Part shown: positions 17,033 to 25,466 of the stretch, one piece after another
Position numbering within the stretch: the first letter of the stretch is position 1
Layout of the letters: each line of letters starts with the position of its first letter
Assembly: GCA_035968315.1 (NCBI GenBank)
Contig: JAVYIN010000007.1
Coordinates: 466,996-530,995 of the forward strand
Length of the DNA: 64,000 nt
Reading direction: 5' to 3'
DNA from: Nitrospira sp.
GTDB taxonomy: Bacteria > Nitrospirota > Nitrospiria > Nitrospirales > Nitrospiraceae
Made by a program: the position numbers and the translations under genes
The notes under the pieces: model-generated
What the model was told of the DNA's origin: nothing
Seen by the model: the letters and a program-made list of their open reading frames with translations, nothing else
Databases searched by the model: none

Positions 17033-18121
17033 TCACCGGAAACAGGCCCCAAAGTCGTTGGCCAAAAAATCTTTCAACGGCACCGATTCCTGCGTGACGA
17101 ACCCGTGGTGCCGCGCCGGGTTCTTCAGGACGAGGTCCATGACGCAGCAGAGGCTGGAGGCGGTGGTGACCTGGATCGCCGACCAGAGTTTGCCCTTGAT
17201 GCATTGGGGGTAGATTTTCTTGACGTAATTTTCTTCGAAGAATCCGCCATTTTTGGTGCCGGTCACGGAGGCGTAAATCAGCACCACATCCTGCAGTGTT
17301 TGCGGAATGGCGTGCTCGAGCACGCGTTTGAGGGTCTCTCGATCCTCGTTCAGTTTCAGATCTTTCATCAGAAGGTGGATTTTTTCGCAGTGGCCGGGAT
17401 AGCGGAGGGTTTTGTAGTTCATCGTCTGGACGTTGCCCGCGTAGCTGTCCGCTAACGTGCCCAGTCCTCCCGAGGTGTTGAAGGCTTCGTACAGCAGCCC
17501 GTCCAGCTCGATCGTTTCATAGCCTTCCAGCGGCTGCAGCGGCACTTTTTCGCCCGCTTCAATGCCGTAACAGAGGTTGCCGTATTCGTTGATGAGCCCG
17601 TCGGTGGACCAGGTGAGGGAATATTTCAGTGCGTTGCTGGGATGGACCGGCAGCGCGCCCACGCGCATTTTTACCGTGTCCAGGGTCTCGAAATGGGTCA
17701 TCAGGTCGTGCGTGACGACGCTGATAAAGCCCGGCGCCAATCCGCATTGCGGCATGAAGGCCTGTGTGGCGCCGGCGCTCAGGATGCGGATCTGGCTGGT
17801 GACTTCGATGTCCTCGGTGAGGTCGAAGTAGTGGGCACCATGTGTCAGCGCGAGTCCCGCGACGATCGGGTTGCAGAAATAGGGCAGGCAGGACACGATG
17901 GCATCGGCCGGATTGGCCGACAGGTAGGTGCTGACCGCATCGGGGTGCCGCACATCGAGGAGGCTGGGCGTAACGCGCTGGAGTTTTAACTCATCGACGA
18001 GACGTGTGGACGCATCGAGGTGTATGTCCCCCCAATGGACCTCGTACTCTCCCTGCTGGGACAGGAGGCAGGCCACCAGCGAACCGATTTTTCCCGCTCC
18101 AAGAACAAGGACTCGGTACAT
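17033..18121 (-). CDS. saccharopine dehydrogenase-family protein
   Basis: 362 residues. The N-terminal Rossmann fold begins [17 protein letters not shown] (GxGxxG at about 8-13). The catalytic-domain landmarks [10 protein letters not shown] and [12 protein letters not shown] match saccharopine dehydrogenase/saccharopine reductase-type enzymes, which interconvert saccharopine with glutamate and aminoadipic semialdehyde. GAGGT six bases before the ATG supports the start. It heads an operon with ALDH7 and a VOC protein. No lysine-ketoglutarate reductase is visible nearby, so how saccharopine would be made is open; other saccharopine-dehydrogenase-fold enzymes such as carboxynorspermidine synthase are alternatives. 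Confidence 0.87.
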   Translation of the reverse strand: MYRVLVLGAGKIGSLVACLLSQQGEYEVHWGDIHLDASTRLVDELKLQRVTPSLLDVRHPDAVSTYLSANPADAIVSCLPYFCNPIVAGLALTHGAHYFDLTEDIEVTSQIRILSAGATQAFMPQCGLAPGFISVVTHDLMTHFETLDTVKMRVGALPVHPSNALKYSLTWSTDGLINEYGNLCYGIEAGEKVPLQPLEGYETIELDGLLYEAFNTSGGLGTLADSYAGNVQTMNYKTLRYPGHCEKIHLLMKDLKLNEDRETLKRVLEHAIPQTLQDVVLIYASVTGTKNGGFFEENYVKKIYPQCIKGKLWSAIQVTTASSLCCVMDLVLKNPARHHGFVTQESVPLKDFLANDFGACFR

Positions 18122-18203
18122 GGGAGACCTCGCGTATTCTCAGTATACTCCTCTCGCCAGGTTCGGGCACGTGGGCCGGCCACAAGCTGGCAGCCCGGCT
18201 GGC

Positions 18204-19310
18204 TTATTCTTCAGTATGGGTTCCGTCGAATCCATCGAGCGCGATGCCCAGTGTCGCGAGCAGTTCTTTGAGTTCCGGCGCGCTGTCGGATCGCGCCTGT
18301 TTGAGCACGGCACGATGCAGCGCGCGGAGCGGTTCGAGAATGCGGCGGTCGGTGGTTTTCCCCAAGGCGCGGACCACGAGGGTTTGGGTCTGGACCGGTT
18401 CGGCGGGGAGGGCGGCGAGCAGCGTCGGGACGATCTCGCTATTGGGGTGGAGCGGGGCGAGCCGGCCCAATCCTGAGGCGGCCGCGCGATGTTGTTCCGC
18501 GGTGCCTGATCGGAAGAGGCTCAGCAGCGCAGGAATGCAGTCTTCATGGCCGATGGTGCCGAGCGCGGCCGCGGCGGCCTGGGCGACGGCCTGATCCGGG
18601 TCTTTCAGCGACGTTGTCAATCGCGGGATCGCGTCGGTCGCGAGCATGGTGCCGAGTAAACCGATCACCAGCTGCTTCTGTGGCGGCGTGGTGCCGGCGG
18701 TGTCCAGCACGGCGGCCAGGCGCGCCGCTTGCCCCCACTCGGCGGCGAGCAGAAATGGGAACGAGTCGGTCTGGACGCGCTCGATCAGTTTCGCAATGGC
18801 AAAGGCGCCGCTATCCGTGGGCCCTGCGTGCCGTGCGGCCTCTTGCGGATTGGCGAACTCCGTGCGGACTTCGTGCCGCCAGTCGGCCCATCGGGCGCCG
18901 AAGCGATAGGAGATTTGGCAGGCCGGCCCTTTCCATAAACGCACGGCGGCATCCACCATGTCGGCATCGCCGCCGGAGCGCCCCGTGCCTTCCCAGGTTT
19001 TGAGCTCTTCGCATTTGATCTTCAGGGTCACGTCGTGCGGCTGCGCCGGATCGGTGACCGTGCGGTAGCCGAGTTGTGCCAGCCGTTCGGCTGCCGCCTT
19101 CACGAGACTGGCCGTATCGATCGGTCCGTGGCCGGTGAGGGCGAGGGCTTCAAGAAAAATGCGTTCGGCCTTGGCTTGCTGGTCTTTTTCTTCCTGGGTG
19201 AGGAGTTCCTTGCGCGCGTGACCGATGTCGGGCGTGAGCCAGATGACCAGGGTGCCGATGAGGATGAGGGCCTCTATCCAAGGACGGCTGGTGCCGGTGA
19301 TGCGTGTCAT
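18204..19310 (-). CDS. membrane-anchored HEAT-repeat protein
   Basis: 368 residues from the ATG at 19310. The N-terminal segment IEALILIGTLVIWL (about 12-25) is a signal anchor or signal peptide. The middle part (about 40-170) has no motif I recognise. The C-terminal half contains HEAT/PBS-lyase-like helical pairs (DAIPRLTTSLKDPDQAVAQ, AAALGTIGHEDCIPALLSLF, AAASGLGRLAPLHPNS). Such repeats act as protein-interaction scaffolds. The frame extends 122 codons further upstream but into sequence without coding character. It is divergent from the PilZ-like gene. Confidence 0.7.
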   Translation of the reverse strand: MTRITGTSRPWIEALILIGTLVIWLTPDIGHARKELLTQEEKDQQAKAERIFLEALALTGHGPIDTASLVKAAAERLAQLGYRTVTDPAQPHDVTLKIKCEELKTWEGTGRSGGDADMVDAAVRLWKGPACQISYRFGARWADWRHEVRTEFANPQEAARHAGPTDSGAFAIAKLIERVQTDSFPFLLAAEWGQAARLAAVLDTAGTTPPQKQLVIGLLGTMLATDAIPRLTTSLKDPDQAVAQAAAAALGTIGHEDCIPALLSLFRSGTAEQHRAAASGLGRLAPLHPNSEIVPTLLAALPAEPVQTQTLVVRALGKTTDRRILEPLRALHRAVLKQARSDSAPELKELLATLGIALDGFDGTHTEE

Positions 19311-19611
19311 GCTCACGGTCTGCCTCTCGATCGGAATGAAGAAGACGGAATGGGGCAGATTGTGGCACAGGCGATGGGAGCGGGGGAAGGCCTCCGGTCC
19401 TGGGTAGGAGATTGTAGATTCTTGGCTTCTCAGGTGCAGCTCTTTCCCTTCAGTTCGCCCAGTTAAATACAGGCCTACAGAGGTGGAGGTGACGATAATT
19501 CCCCATAAAATTGGGGGATAGGGAACGGATCGGTGTGAGGTATAGCCTTTGCTCTCAGGTGGTTGTAGGCGGATGTGTTCGGTTTGAACTGGTTGCGATA
19601 GGGGGCAGGCT
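19311..19611. other. divergent intergenic region, no gene seen
   Basis: About 300 bases between the HEAT-repeat and PilZ-like genes. It must hold two outward promoters, but I cannot place them with confidence. A short hairpin, CCCCA-TAAAAT-TGGGG, lies near 19501-19516. No credible small ORF is visible. Confidence 0.5.
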
Positions 19612-20016
19612 ATGACAACTCGTCCCTTTGCGATGGATGTGGGTGCAGAGCGTGACGATTCGACCGGGGGCCACAATCGCCGGCAGGAAGCCAGGGTTGC
19701 GGATTGCCATTGTTGCGCCTACGAGATCTGCGAATCGGCTCAGGATGGCGCGGTCGCGATTTGCGAGGGGCAGTTATTCACGGTCAACCGCAGTGCCCAT
19801 GGCATTTTGCTCATGATGCGAGCGGCTCCGGCGGTCAATCAGTTGATCGAAGTGCACAGTACGAAGCTCGGCTGGCTGCGGTCCATGATGGTCTATCACG
19901 TGCGGTGGACCCGTCCGATTCAGATCGAGACCGGAGAGCCGATGTTCCTCGTGGGATGCCGGTTGACCGTCGGGTTCTCCGCGGCCGGGCGCTCTCGTCC
20001 CGCAGGCTCCATCTAA
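19612..20016 (+). CDS. PilZ-like domain protein
   Basis: 134 residues. RRQEAR at about 24-29 followed by NRSAHG at about 59-64 match the RxxxR and (D/N)xSxxG motifs with which PilZ domains bind cyclic di-GMP, and the rest alternates short strands as expected. Three Cys (CHCCAYEIC) sit between the two motifs, which is unusual. A GGGGGCAGG site precedes the ATG. As a stand-alone receiver it would couple c-di-GMP levels to motility, secretion or polysaccharide; the partner is not evident from the context. Confidence 0.65.
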   Translation: MTTRPFAMDVGAERDDSTGGHNRRQEARVADCHCCAYEICESAQDGAVAICEGQLFTVNRSAHGILLMMRAAPAVNQLIEVHSTKLGWLRSMMVYHVRWTRPIQIETGEPMFLVGCRLTVGFSAAGRSRPAGSI

Positions 20017-20141
20017 CAGGCATCGCCCCGTTCTCTCTTCCAAAGCCCTTGCGCATTGTGGCGGGGTGACGGTGTATTCCCGTTGCGCCCTCGCGATGGC
20101 CTGGTTAGAATCCCGCCATCTATTCATCCTGGATCGGCGGC

Positions 20142-21569
20142 ATGCTGCTCGGGTTCGTCATTCTCTATCTGTGTCTATCTGTCGGGATCGGGCTCTACGC
20201 CGCCACGCGTGTGCACAACACGAAGGATTTTGCGGTCGCCGGGAGAAGTTTGCCGCTGCCGGTGGTGACGGCGACGGTCTTTGCCACCTGGTTCGGCGCC
20301 GAAGCCGTGCTTGGCATCTCGGCGACGTTCGTAAAAGAGGGGTTGCGCGGGGTCGTCGCCGATCCCTTCGGGTCCAGTCTCTGTCTCATTCTTGCCGGAT
20401 TATTTTTCGCCCCCCGGTTTTATCGGATGAATCTGCTGACCGTCGGAGATTTCTACCGGATCCGGTACAGCCGGACGGTCGAAGTGCTCTGTACGCTGGC
20501 CGTGGTGGCCTCGTATCTGGGCTGGGTGGCGGCGCAATTCAAGGTGCTGGGGCTGGTGTTGAACGTGGTCAGCGACGGAGGCATCAGCCAGCCGGCCGGG
20601 ATGATCGCCGGCGCGGTGATCGTGCTGACGTACACGACGTTCGGCGGGATGTTCTCGGTGGCCGTGCTGGATTTCGTGCAGATTACGGTCATCATGGGCG
20701 GGCTGCTCTATATCGCGTCGCTGATCAGCGGCCTGGCCGGTGGCGTCGAGACGGTCGTTGCCCATGCGGCGCAGGCCGGCAAGCTGGATTTTTTCCCGCC
20801 CGCGAGTCTGAACGCGTGGATTCCCTTCATCGGCGCCTGGGTGACCATGATGTTCGGATCCATCCCGCAGCAGGATGTGTTTCAGCGCATCACCTCGGCC
20901 AAAAACGAGGCGACGGCGGTACGCGGGTCGTTGCTGGGCGGCAGTCTCTACTTCGCCTTTTGCTTCGTGCCGATGTTCCTGGCCTATGCCGCGACGCTGG
21001 TCGATCCGGCGCGCTTTCTCGCGATCCTGGAGACGGACTCGCAGCTGATCCTGCCGACCCTGATTCTGGAGCATACGCCGGTCGCCGCACAGATTATCTT
21101 TTTCGGCGCGGTGCTGTCGGCGGTGATGAGCTGTTCCAGCGCGACCCTCCTGGCGCCCTCCGTCGCGCTCAGTGAGAATGTGTTGAAACAAGCCATCCCC
21201 CGGCTGAACGATTCGGAGTTCCTCCGGTTGATGCGCGTGGTTTTGGTGACGTTTGCCGCTGCCGTGCTGGCGATTGCCCTCTGGTCGGATGCCAGTATCT
21301 ACAAGCTGGTTGTGAACACCTACAAAGTGACGCTGGTGGTGGCGTTTATTCCGCTGCTCGCCGGGTTGTATTGGCCCAGGGCGACGACCCAAGGCGCCGT
21401 CACGGCCATTGCCGCCGGAATAGTGACGTGGCTAGCTCTCGAACTAGTCAGTTCCCCCGAGGCCGTCTGGCCGCCGCAACTGGTGGGGTTGCTTGCGGCG
21501 GCGGCCGGGATGGTCATCGGATCGTGGGCGACACAGGGGAGTCCGTCGCCGCTTAGCCGGAATCCCTAA
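20142..21569 (+). CDS. sodium:solute symporter family (SSS) transporter
   Basis: 475 residues with about 13 membrane helices, the usual size. Family landmarks include DFAVAGRSLP (about 27-36), FATWFGAEAVLGISATF and a glutamine-rich IPQQDVFQRITSAKNE segment in the middle, as in SSS carriers related to the proline/pantothenate group. The substrate cannot be named from sequence. The ATG at 20142 follows GGATCGGCGG. It ends 27 bases before the convergent mscS gene. Confidence 0.88.
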   Translation: MLLGFVILYLCLSVGIGLYAATRVHNTKDFAVAGRSLPLPVVTATVFATWFGAEAVLGISATFVKEGLRGVVADPFGSSLCLILAGLFFAPRFYRMNLLTVGDFYRIRYSRTVEVLCTLAVVASYLGWVAAQFKVLGLVLNVVSDGGISQPAGMIAGAVIVLTYTTFGGMFSVAVLDFVQITVIMGGLLYIASLISGLAGGVETVVAHAAQAGKLDFFPPASLNAWIPFIGAWVTMMFGSIPQQDVFQRITSAKNEATAVRGSLLGGSLYFAFCFVPMFLAYAATLVDPARFLAILETDSQLILPTLILEHTPVAAQIIFFGAVLSAVMSCSSATLLAPSVALSENVLKQAIPRLNDSEFLRLMRVVLVTFAAAVLAIALWSDASIYKLVVNTYKVTLVVAFIPLLAGLYWPRATTQGAVTAIAAGIVTWLALELVSSPEAVWPPQLVGLLAAAAGMVIGSWATQGSPSPLSRNP

Positions 21570-21596
21570 GCGGTTCGCTGTGCCGGATTCTGTGCG

Positions 21597-22409
21597 CTAC
21601 AAGCTGCGGATGGCTTGACGGGCTTCGGGAATGGGATAGCCGGATTCTTTACAGACAGTTTGAATCGCCCGGTTGGTGTCGAAGTAGACCTGCCAGTAAT
21701 GGCGGTTGTGGCAGAACGGGCGGACGACGAGCAAGGTGCCGTAGGCGTTGAATTCCAAAATTTCGACCAGCGGCGCCGGCTCCGGCACCAGGTTGGGAAT
21801 CTGGCTGACGGCCTGCTTGATCCGGGCCATCGCCTCTTTCGTATCGACGCCATGCGCGAGTTGCGCGCGCAAGTCCACCCCGCGGAAGGCGTTGCTGGAA
21901 TAGTTCACGATATTGTCGGAGAAGATCTTGTTGTTGCCCACCACGGCGCGCAGGTTGTCGCCGGTATGCAGGGTGGTGGCAAACACGCCGATTTCTTTCA
22001 CTTCGCCGGTGATTCCGCCGGCGCTGATCATATCGCCGACGCGGAAGGGGCGGAGCACGATCAGAAAAATACCCGCGGCAAAGTTGGCCAGCAGGCCCGA
22101 CCAGGCCATGCCGATGGCGACACCCGCCGCCGCGATGATGGCCGCGAACGACGTCGTGGCGACCCCCAAGGTGCCGAGCACGGCGACCAGCAACAGGATC
22201 TTCAGCAGCACACCGGTGGCCGTATCCAGATAGCCGACCAGCGTGTGGTCCATGCCGCGCGCGGCCATGGCGCGTCCCAACGCGGCGCGGAGGAGCCGTA
22301 TCGTCCAGCTGCCGAGGATCCAGATGGCCAGCGCGCCGAGCACGGTCCAGCCGAAGGGGATGACGTGGGTTGTGATGAAGTTATGGATGTAGGAGAGATT
22401 CATGTCCAT
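21597..22409 (-). CDS. mscS: small-conductance mechanosensitive channel (MscS family)
   Basis: 270 residues versus 286 for E. coli MscS. Three membrane helices are followed by the pore-lining TM3 (AAIIAAAGVAIGMAWSGLLANFAAG), then the beta domain beginning RPFRVGDMI and the alpha/beta C-terminal vestibule. It protects cells against hypo-osmotic shock by opening under membrane tension. AGGAG six bases before the ATG at 22409 supports the start. It follows the ABC-F gene in the same orientation with a 130-base gap. Confidence 0.92.
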   Translation of the reverse strand: MDMNLSYIHNFITTHVIPFGWTVLGALAIWILGSWTIRLLRAALGRAMAARGMDHTLVGYLDTATGVLLKILLLVAVLGTLGVATTSFAAIIAAAGVAIGMAWSGLLANFAAGIFLIVLRPFRVGDMISAGGITGEVKEIGVFATTLHTGDNLRAVVGNNKIFSDNIVNYSSNAFRGVDLRAQLAHGVDTKEAMARIKQAVSQIPNLVPEPAPLVEILEFNAYGTLLVVRPFCHNRHYWQVYFDTNRAIQTVCKESGYPIPEARQAIRSL

Positions 22410-22542
22410 GGGAGGCTCCTATCACAGTGGTCGTCGAGGACGAGGCCCATGGCCCGCGAGATGGCGCGAGCCGGCCGTGTCTTAGCAAGAATTTCCGTCG
22501 GGCGCAAGGCGCTCGCGGCAGGACCGGCACGCAGGTGTCTTG

Positions 22543-24366
22543 TCAGCCCTGCGTGCGTTTTTCTTCCAGCTCCGCCCAGCGGGCGTAGAGCCGTTCGACG
22601 GCGGTTTGTGCGGCCTCCAGCGCGGCATAGCGTGTCCGCAGCTCGCCGGCGTTGGACATGACCGCCGGATCCTCCGTAGCTTTCTGGGTTGCGACGACGG
22701 CGGCCTCGGCCTTTTCGATCATGGCCTCCATTTTGTCCCACTCCTTTTGCTCGGCGTACGACAAGCCTTTCTTGGACGGTTTCACGCGGGGGCCGGCGTT
22801 GCCGCTGTTGCGTGCGGGGGCTTGGCCGGAGTCTGCCGAGGCGCTGCGCCCCTGGGCGGCTTCCCACTGGGCGAAGTCGGCAAACCATTCGGCTTTCCCT
22901 TCGCCGTCCAGCGCCAGCAGCATGGTGGAGACGCGGTCGAGCAGCCAGCGGTCGTGCGTGACGAGCACGAGGGCGCCGGGAAATTCCAGCAGGCTTTCTT
23001 CCAGCACATCGAGGGTGGGGATGTCCAAATCATTCGTCGGTTCGTCCAGCATCAGGACATCGGCCGGTTGGAGCATCAGCCGGGCGATCAAGAGCCGGGC
23101 CTGCTCCCCGCCGGACAGACGGGATACCGGGAGATCCAGCTGCTCGGGGCGGAAGAGAAAACGTTTGGCCCAGGAGACGAGGTGGACGGAGCGATCCTGA
23201 TAGACGACCGCGTCCCCCCCGGAGGGGGCCAGCGAGCGGCGGAGGGTCGCCTGCTGGTCCAAGGAATCCCGGTGTTGTTCGAAGCTGACGATGCGGAGCT
23301 TGTCGGCGCGCGTGACGGTGCCGGCATCGGGGGCCAGGGTGCCGGAGAGCAATTTCATGAGGGTGGATTTCCCGCTGCCGTTGGGGCCCAGCAGGCCCAA
23401 CCGTTGTCCGGGGCCCAGGATGAGGTCCAGATCGGTCACGATCTTCTTGGGGCCGAGCGCTTTGCTCAGATGCTGGGCGACGATCAATTGTTTCGATCGG
23501 CGGCCGGAGGCCGTGAAGTCGATGCCGGCTGGGGCCGATTCCCGGCGGGATTCACTTTCGGCGAGGGCGTCGATCAGCTGGCCGGCTGAGTCGATGCGGG
23601 CTTTGGCTTTCGTCGTGCGGGCTTTCGGCCCGCGGCGGAGCCATTCGACTTCGCGGCGGACCTTGTTGGCGAGCGTGGCCTGTTCGTTGGCCTGCGCGTG
23701 CAGCGCGGCATCGCGCTGCTCCAGGAAGTCGCTGTAGCGGCCTTTGGCTTCAAAGACCCCGTTGGGGTAGATGCGGCTGATTTCGATCATGCGGCCCGCG
23801 ACCGATTCGAGGAAGCGCCGGTCGTGACTGACGACGAGGAAGGCGCGGGATTCGGCTCGCAGCACGCGCTCCAGCCAGAGGATGCCTTCGACATCCAGAT
23901 GGTTGGTGGGCTCGTCCATCATCAGCACATCCGGTTCCAGCAGCAGGGATTGGGCGATGGCCAGGCGTTTTTTCCAGCCGCCGGAGAGGGTGCGGATGGT
24001 CTGCTCGGCATTCGGAAACTCGCCGAGGCTCAACGCACGGGTGATCCGGCCGCTTTCTTCATGCGGGTCGAGCCCGTCGTCGCGCAACACTTGCGCCAGC
24101 ACCTCTTCGATGGTCAGGTCCTGGGGAAACGAGGGCTCTTGGGGGACGTAGCCGATGCGGACATGGCGGCGAACCGAGCGGGTGCCGTCGTCGGGATCTT
24201 CGAGTCCGGCCAGAATTTTCAGGAGCGTGGATTTCCCGGATCCGTTCGGGCCGATCAGGCCCACATGGTCGCCTTCGGCCAATCCGATGGACAAGCCGGA
24301 AAAGAGCGGCTTCACGCCGTAGCTTTTGCTGATGGATTCGCAACTCAAGAGCATGGTGGGTGGCAT
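22543..24366 (-). CDS. uup: ABC-F ATPase (Uup-like)
   Basis: 607 residues with no membrane segment. There are two ABC domains: Walker A GPNGSGKST occurs twice, with signature motifs LSGGWKKRLAIAQ and LSGGEQARLLIAR and Walker B segments ending in DEPTNHLD and DEPTNDLD. A C-terminal coiled coil (about 530-600, Lys/Glu-rich) identifies the Uup/TupA branch, which acts on DNA branch stability and ribosomes, instead of transport. The ATG at 24366 is preferred to an in-frame TTG two codons upstream. Confidence 0.92.
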   Translation of the reverse strand: MPPTMLLSCESISKSYGVKPLFSGLSIGLAEGDHVGLIGPNGSGKSTLLKILAGLEDPDDGTRSVRRHVRIGYVPQEPSFPQDLTIEEVLAQVLRDDGLDPHEESGRITRALSLGEFPNAEQTIRTLSGGWKKRLAIAQSLLLEPDVLMMDEPTNHLDVEGILWLERVLRAESRAFLVVSHDRRFLESVAGRMIEISRIYPNGVFEAKGRYSDFLEQRDAALHAQANEQATLANKVRREVEWLRRGPKARTTKAKARIDSAGQLIDALAESESRRESAPAGIDFTASGRRSKQLIVAQHLSKALGPKKIVTDLDLILGPGQRLGLLGPNGSGKSTLMKLLSGTLAPDAGTVTRADKLRIVSFEQHRDSLDQQATLRRSLAPSGGDAVVYQDRSVHLVSWAKRFLFRPEQLDLPVSRLSGGEQARLLIARLMLQPADVLMLDEPTNDLDIPTLDVLEESLLEFPGALVLVTHDRWLLDRVSTMLLALDGEGKAEWFADFAQWEAAQGRSASADSGQAPARNSGNAGPRVKPSKKGLSYAEQKEWDKMEAMIEKAEAAVVATQKATEDPAVMSNAGELRTRYAALEAAQTAVERLYARWAELEEKRTQG

Positions 24367-24501
24367 AGACAATCCCGTGGAGTGTTATTCGGTGACGAGG
24401 CAACAGATGTTGTCGTGGAGAGCAGTCCCGAGTTGGGAGAGGGTTTCTCTAATCGGTAGTGTAGCAAGGATACGGCATGCCTGGCTAGGGCGTGTTTGGG
24501 A

Positions 24502-24864
24502 CTAATGCGTTAGGGTGTACTGGACTGCGTGGCGGACCTCCTGGAGGCCGAATGGTTTTTGGAGCAGCTGGCGGGCGCCGAAGAGCTTGGCGACGTTGAG
24601 GAAGTTTTGCCCTCCCGTGGCGCCGGTCATGGCGATGACTTTGGCGTCGAGGAATTCGCGCGTGAGTTCGAGGGTTACTTCCATGCCGTCCCGTTCGGGC
24701 ATCAAGATGTCGGTGATCACGAGGTCGGTTGGCGCTTGCCGGTAGAGGGTCAGGCACTCCCGTCCGTCGGCGGCTTCGATGACCTGATGGCCGTCCCCTT
24801 CCAGGATGGAGCGGAGAAGCTGCCGAATGGGTTCTTCGTCGTCTACGATGAGGATCGAGGCCAT
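24502..24864 (-). CDS. single-domain response regulator (CheY-like receiver)
   Basis: 120 residues, receiver domain only. Acidic pocket VDDEE near the N-terminus, phospho-acceptor Asp52 in LVITDILMP, conserved Thr in MTGATGG and Lys in LLQKPFG. With no output domain it would act by protein contact, as CheY or Spo0F do. AGGGAG precedes the start. No cognate kinase gene adjoins it; several large kinases lie elsewhere in the window. Confidence 0.93.
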   Translation of the reverse strand: MASILIVDDEEPIRQLLRSILEGDGHQVIEAADGRECLTLYRQAPTDLVITDILMPERDGMEVTLELTREFLDAKVIAMTGATGGQNFLNVAKLFGARQLLQKPFGLQEVRHAVQYTLTH

Positions 24865-24905
24865 GCCAGATGCTCCCTGGATAATCCGTTACGAAGAGGT
24901 TGTGC

Positions 24906-25157
24906 TCAGGCTGCCTGGGCGACCATCGTTTCCGCTCCCAAGTGGACGTCTTCCCCGGCGTAATCGGCTTCGCTGGTCACAACGGCCAATACCGGCCGCT
25001 GGGCCTGCAGGGGCTGGCGGTTCCGCTCGATGGTCGTGTCGTGGACATGGCCGCAATTCATGCAGCGCCAGGCACTCATCCAGGTGTATCCGGAGGTGCC
25101 TTCATGGTCCATATAATGATCCTTGATCATCAGGCCGCAGCAGCGTGAACAGCTCAT
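24906..25157 (-). CDS. small double zinc-ribbon-like protein
   Basis: 83 residues. Two Cys pairs, CSRCC near the N-terminus and CMNCG at about 32-36, form a putative zinc ribbon, with a further His-rich HVHD. The C-terminal 40 residues are polar without motifs. A good AAAGGAG site sits at the expected distance before the ATG. Similar short Cys4 proteins are common next to signalling genes, but no function is known to me. Confidence 0.65.
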   Translation of the reverse strand: MSCSRCCGLMIKDHYMDHEGTSGYTWMSAWRCMNCGHVHDTTIERNRQPLQAQRPVLAVVTSEADYAGEDVHLGAETMVAQAA

Positions 25158-25466
25158 GTCGTTCTCCTTTTGATGACAGGACCAGGCGCCTATCCGTTGT
25201 CCACATGAGCATAGCGGATCTGCGGAGAATTGTTAGACCCGGAGGAGTTACCTCGGAAGAGGGGGGTGCAGAGATGAGCCAATGGGCCGGAGGGAGGCGA
25301 TGGCGCAAGTCATTGAACGAGCAGAGCGAAGTCAAGCCGCCGGTAACAGGCCGAAGCGCATCGACGAACGCATCGGACTGGTGAATTCTTCCGTGACCGC
25401 GCCGGCGCGATCATGGTCGCGTCTCGCCCGTCCCTCGTGTAGGCTGTGGTCACGAAGGAGAGTGGC
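25158..25466. other. gene-free divergent region
   Basis: About 310 bases separate the zinc-ribbon gene from the PBP1B gene. Short open frames on both strands lack ribosome sites and sensible composition. I see nothing beyond the presumed promoters of the two divergent genes and the AAGGAGA ribosome site of the PBP gene at about 25454-25460. Confidence 0.5.

Noticed and set aside
25102-25384. Short ORFs on both strands before the PBP1B gene
   Set aside because: They overlap the ribosome site or start of the zinc-ribbon gene and have no coding character.
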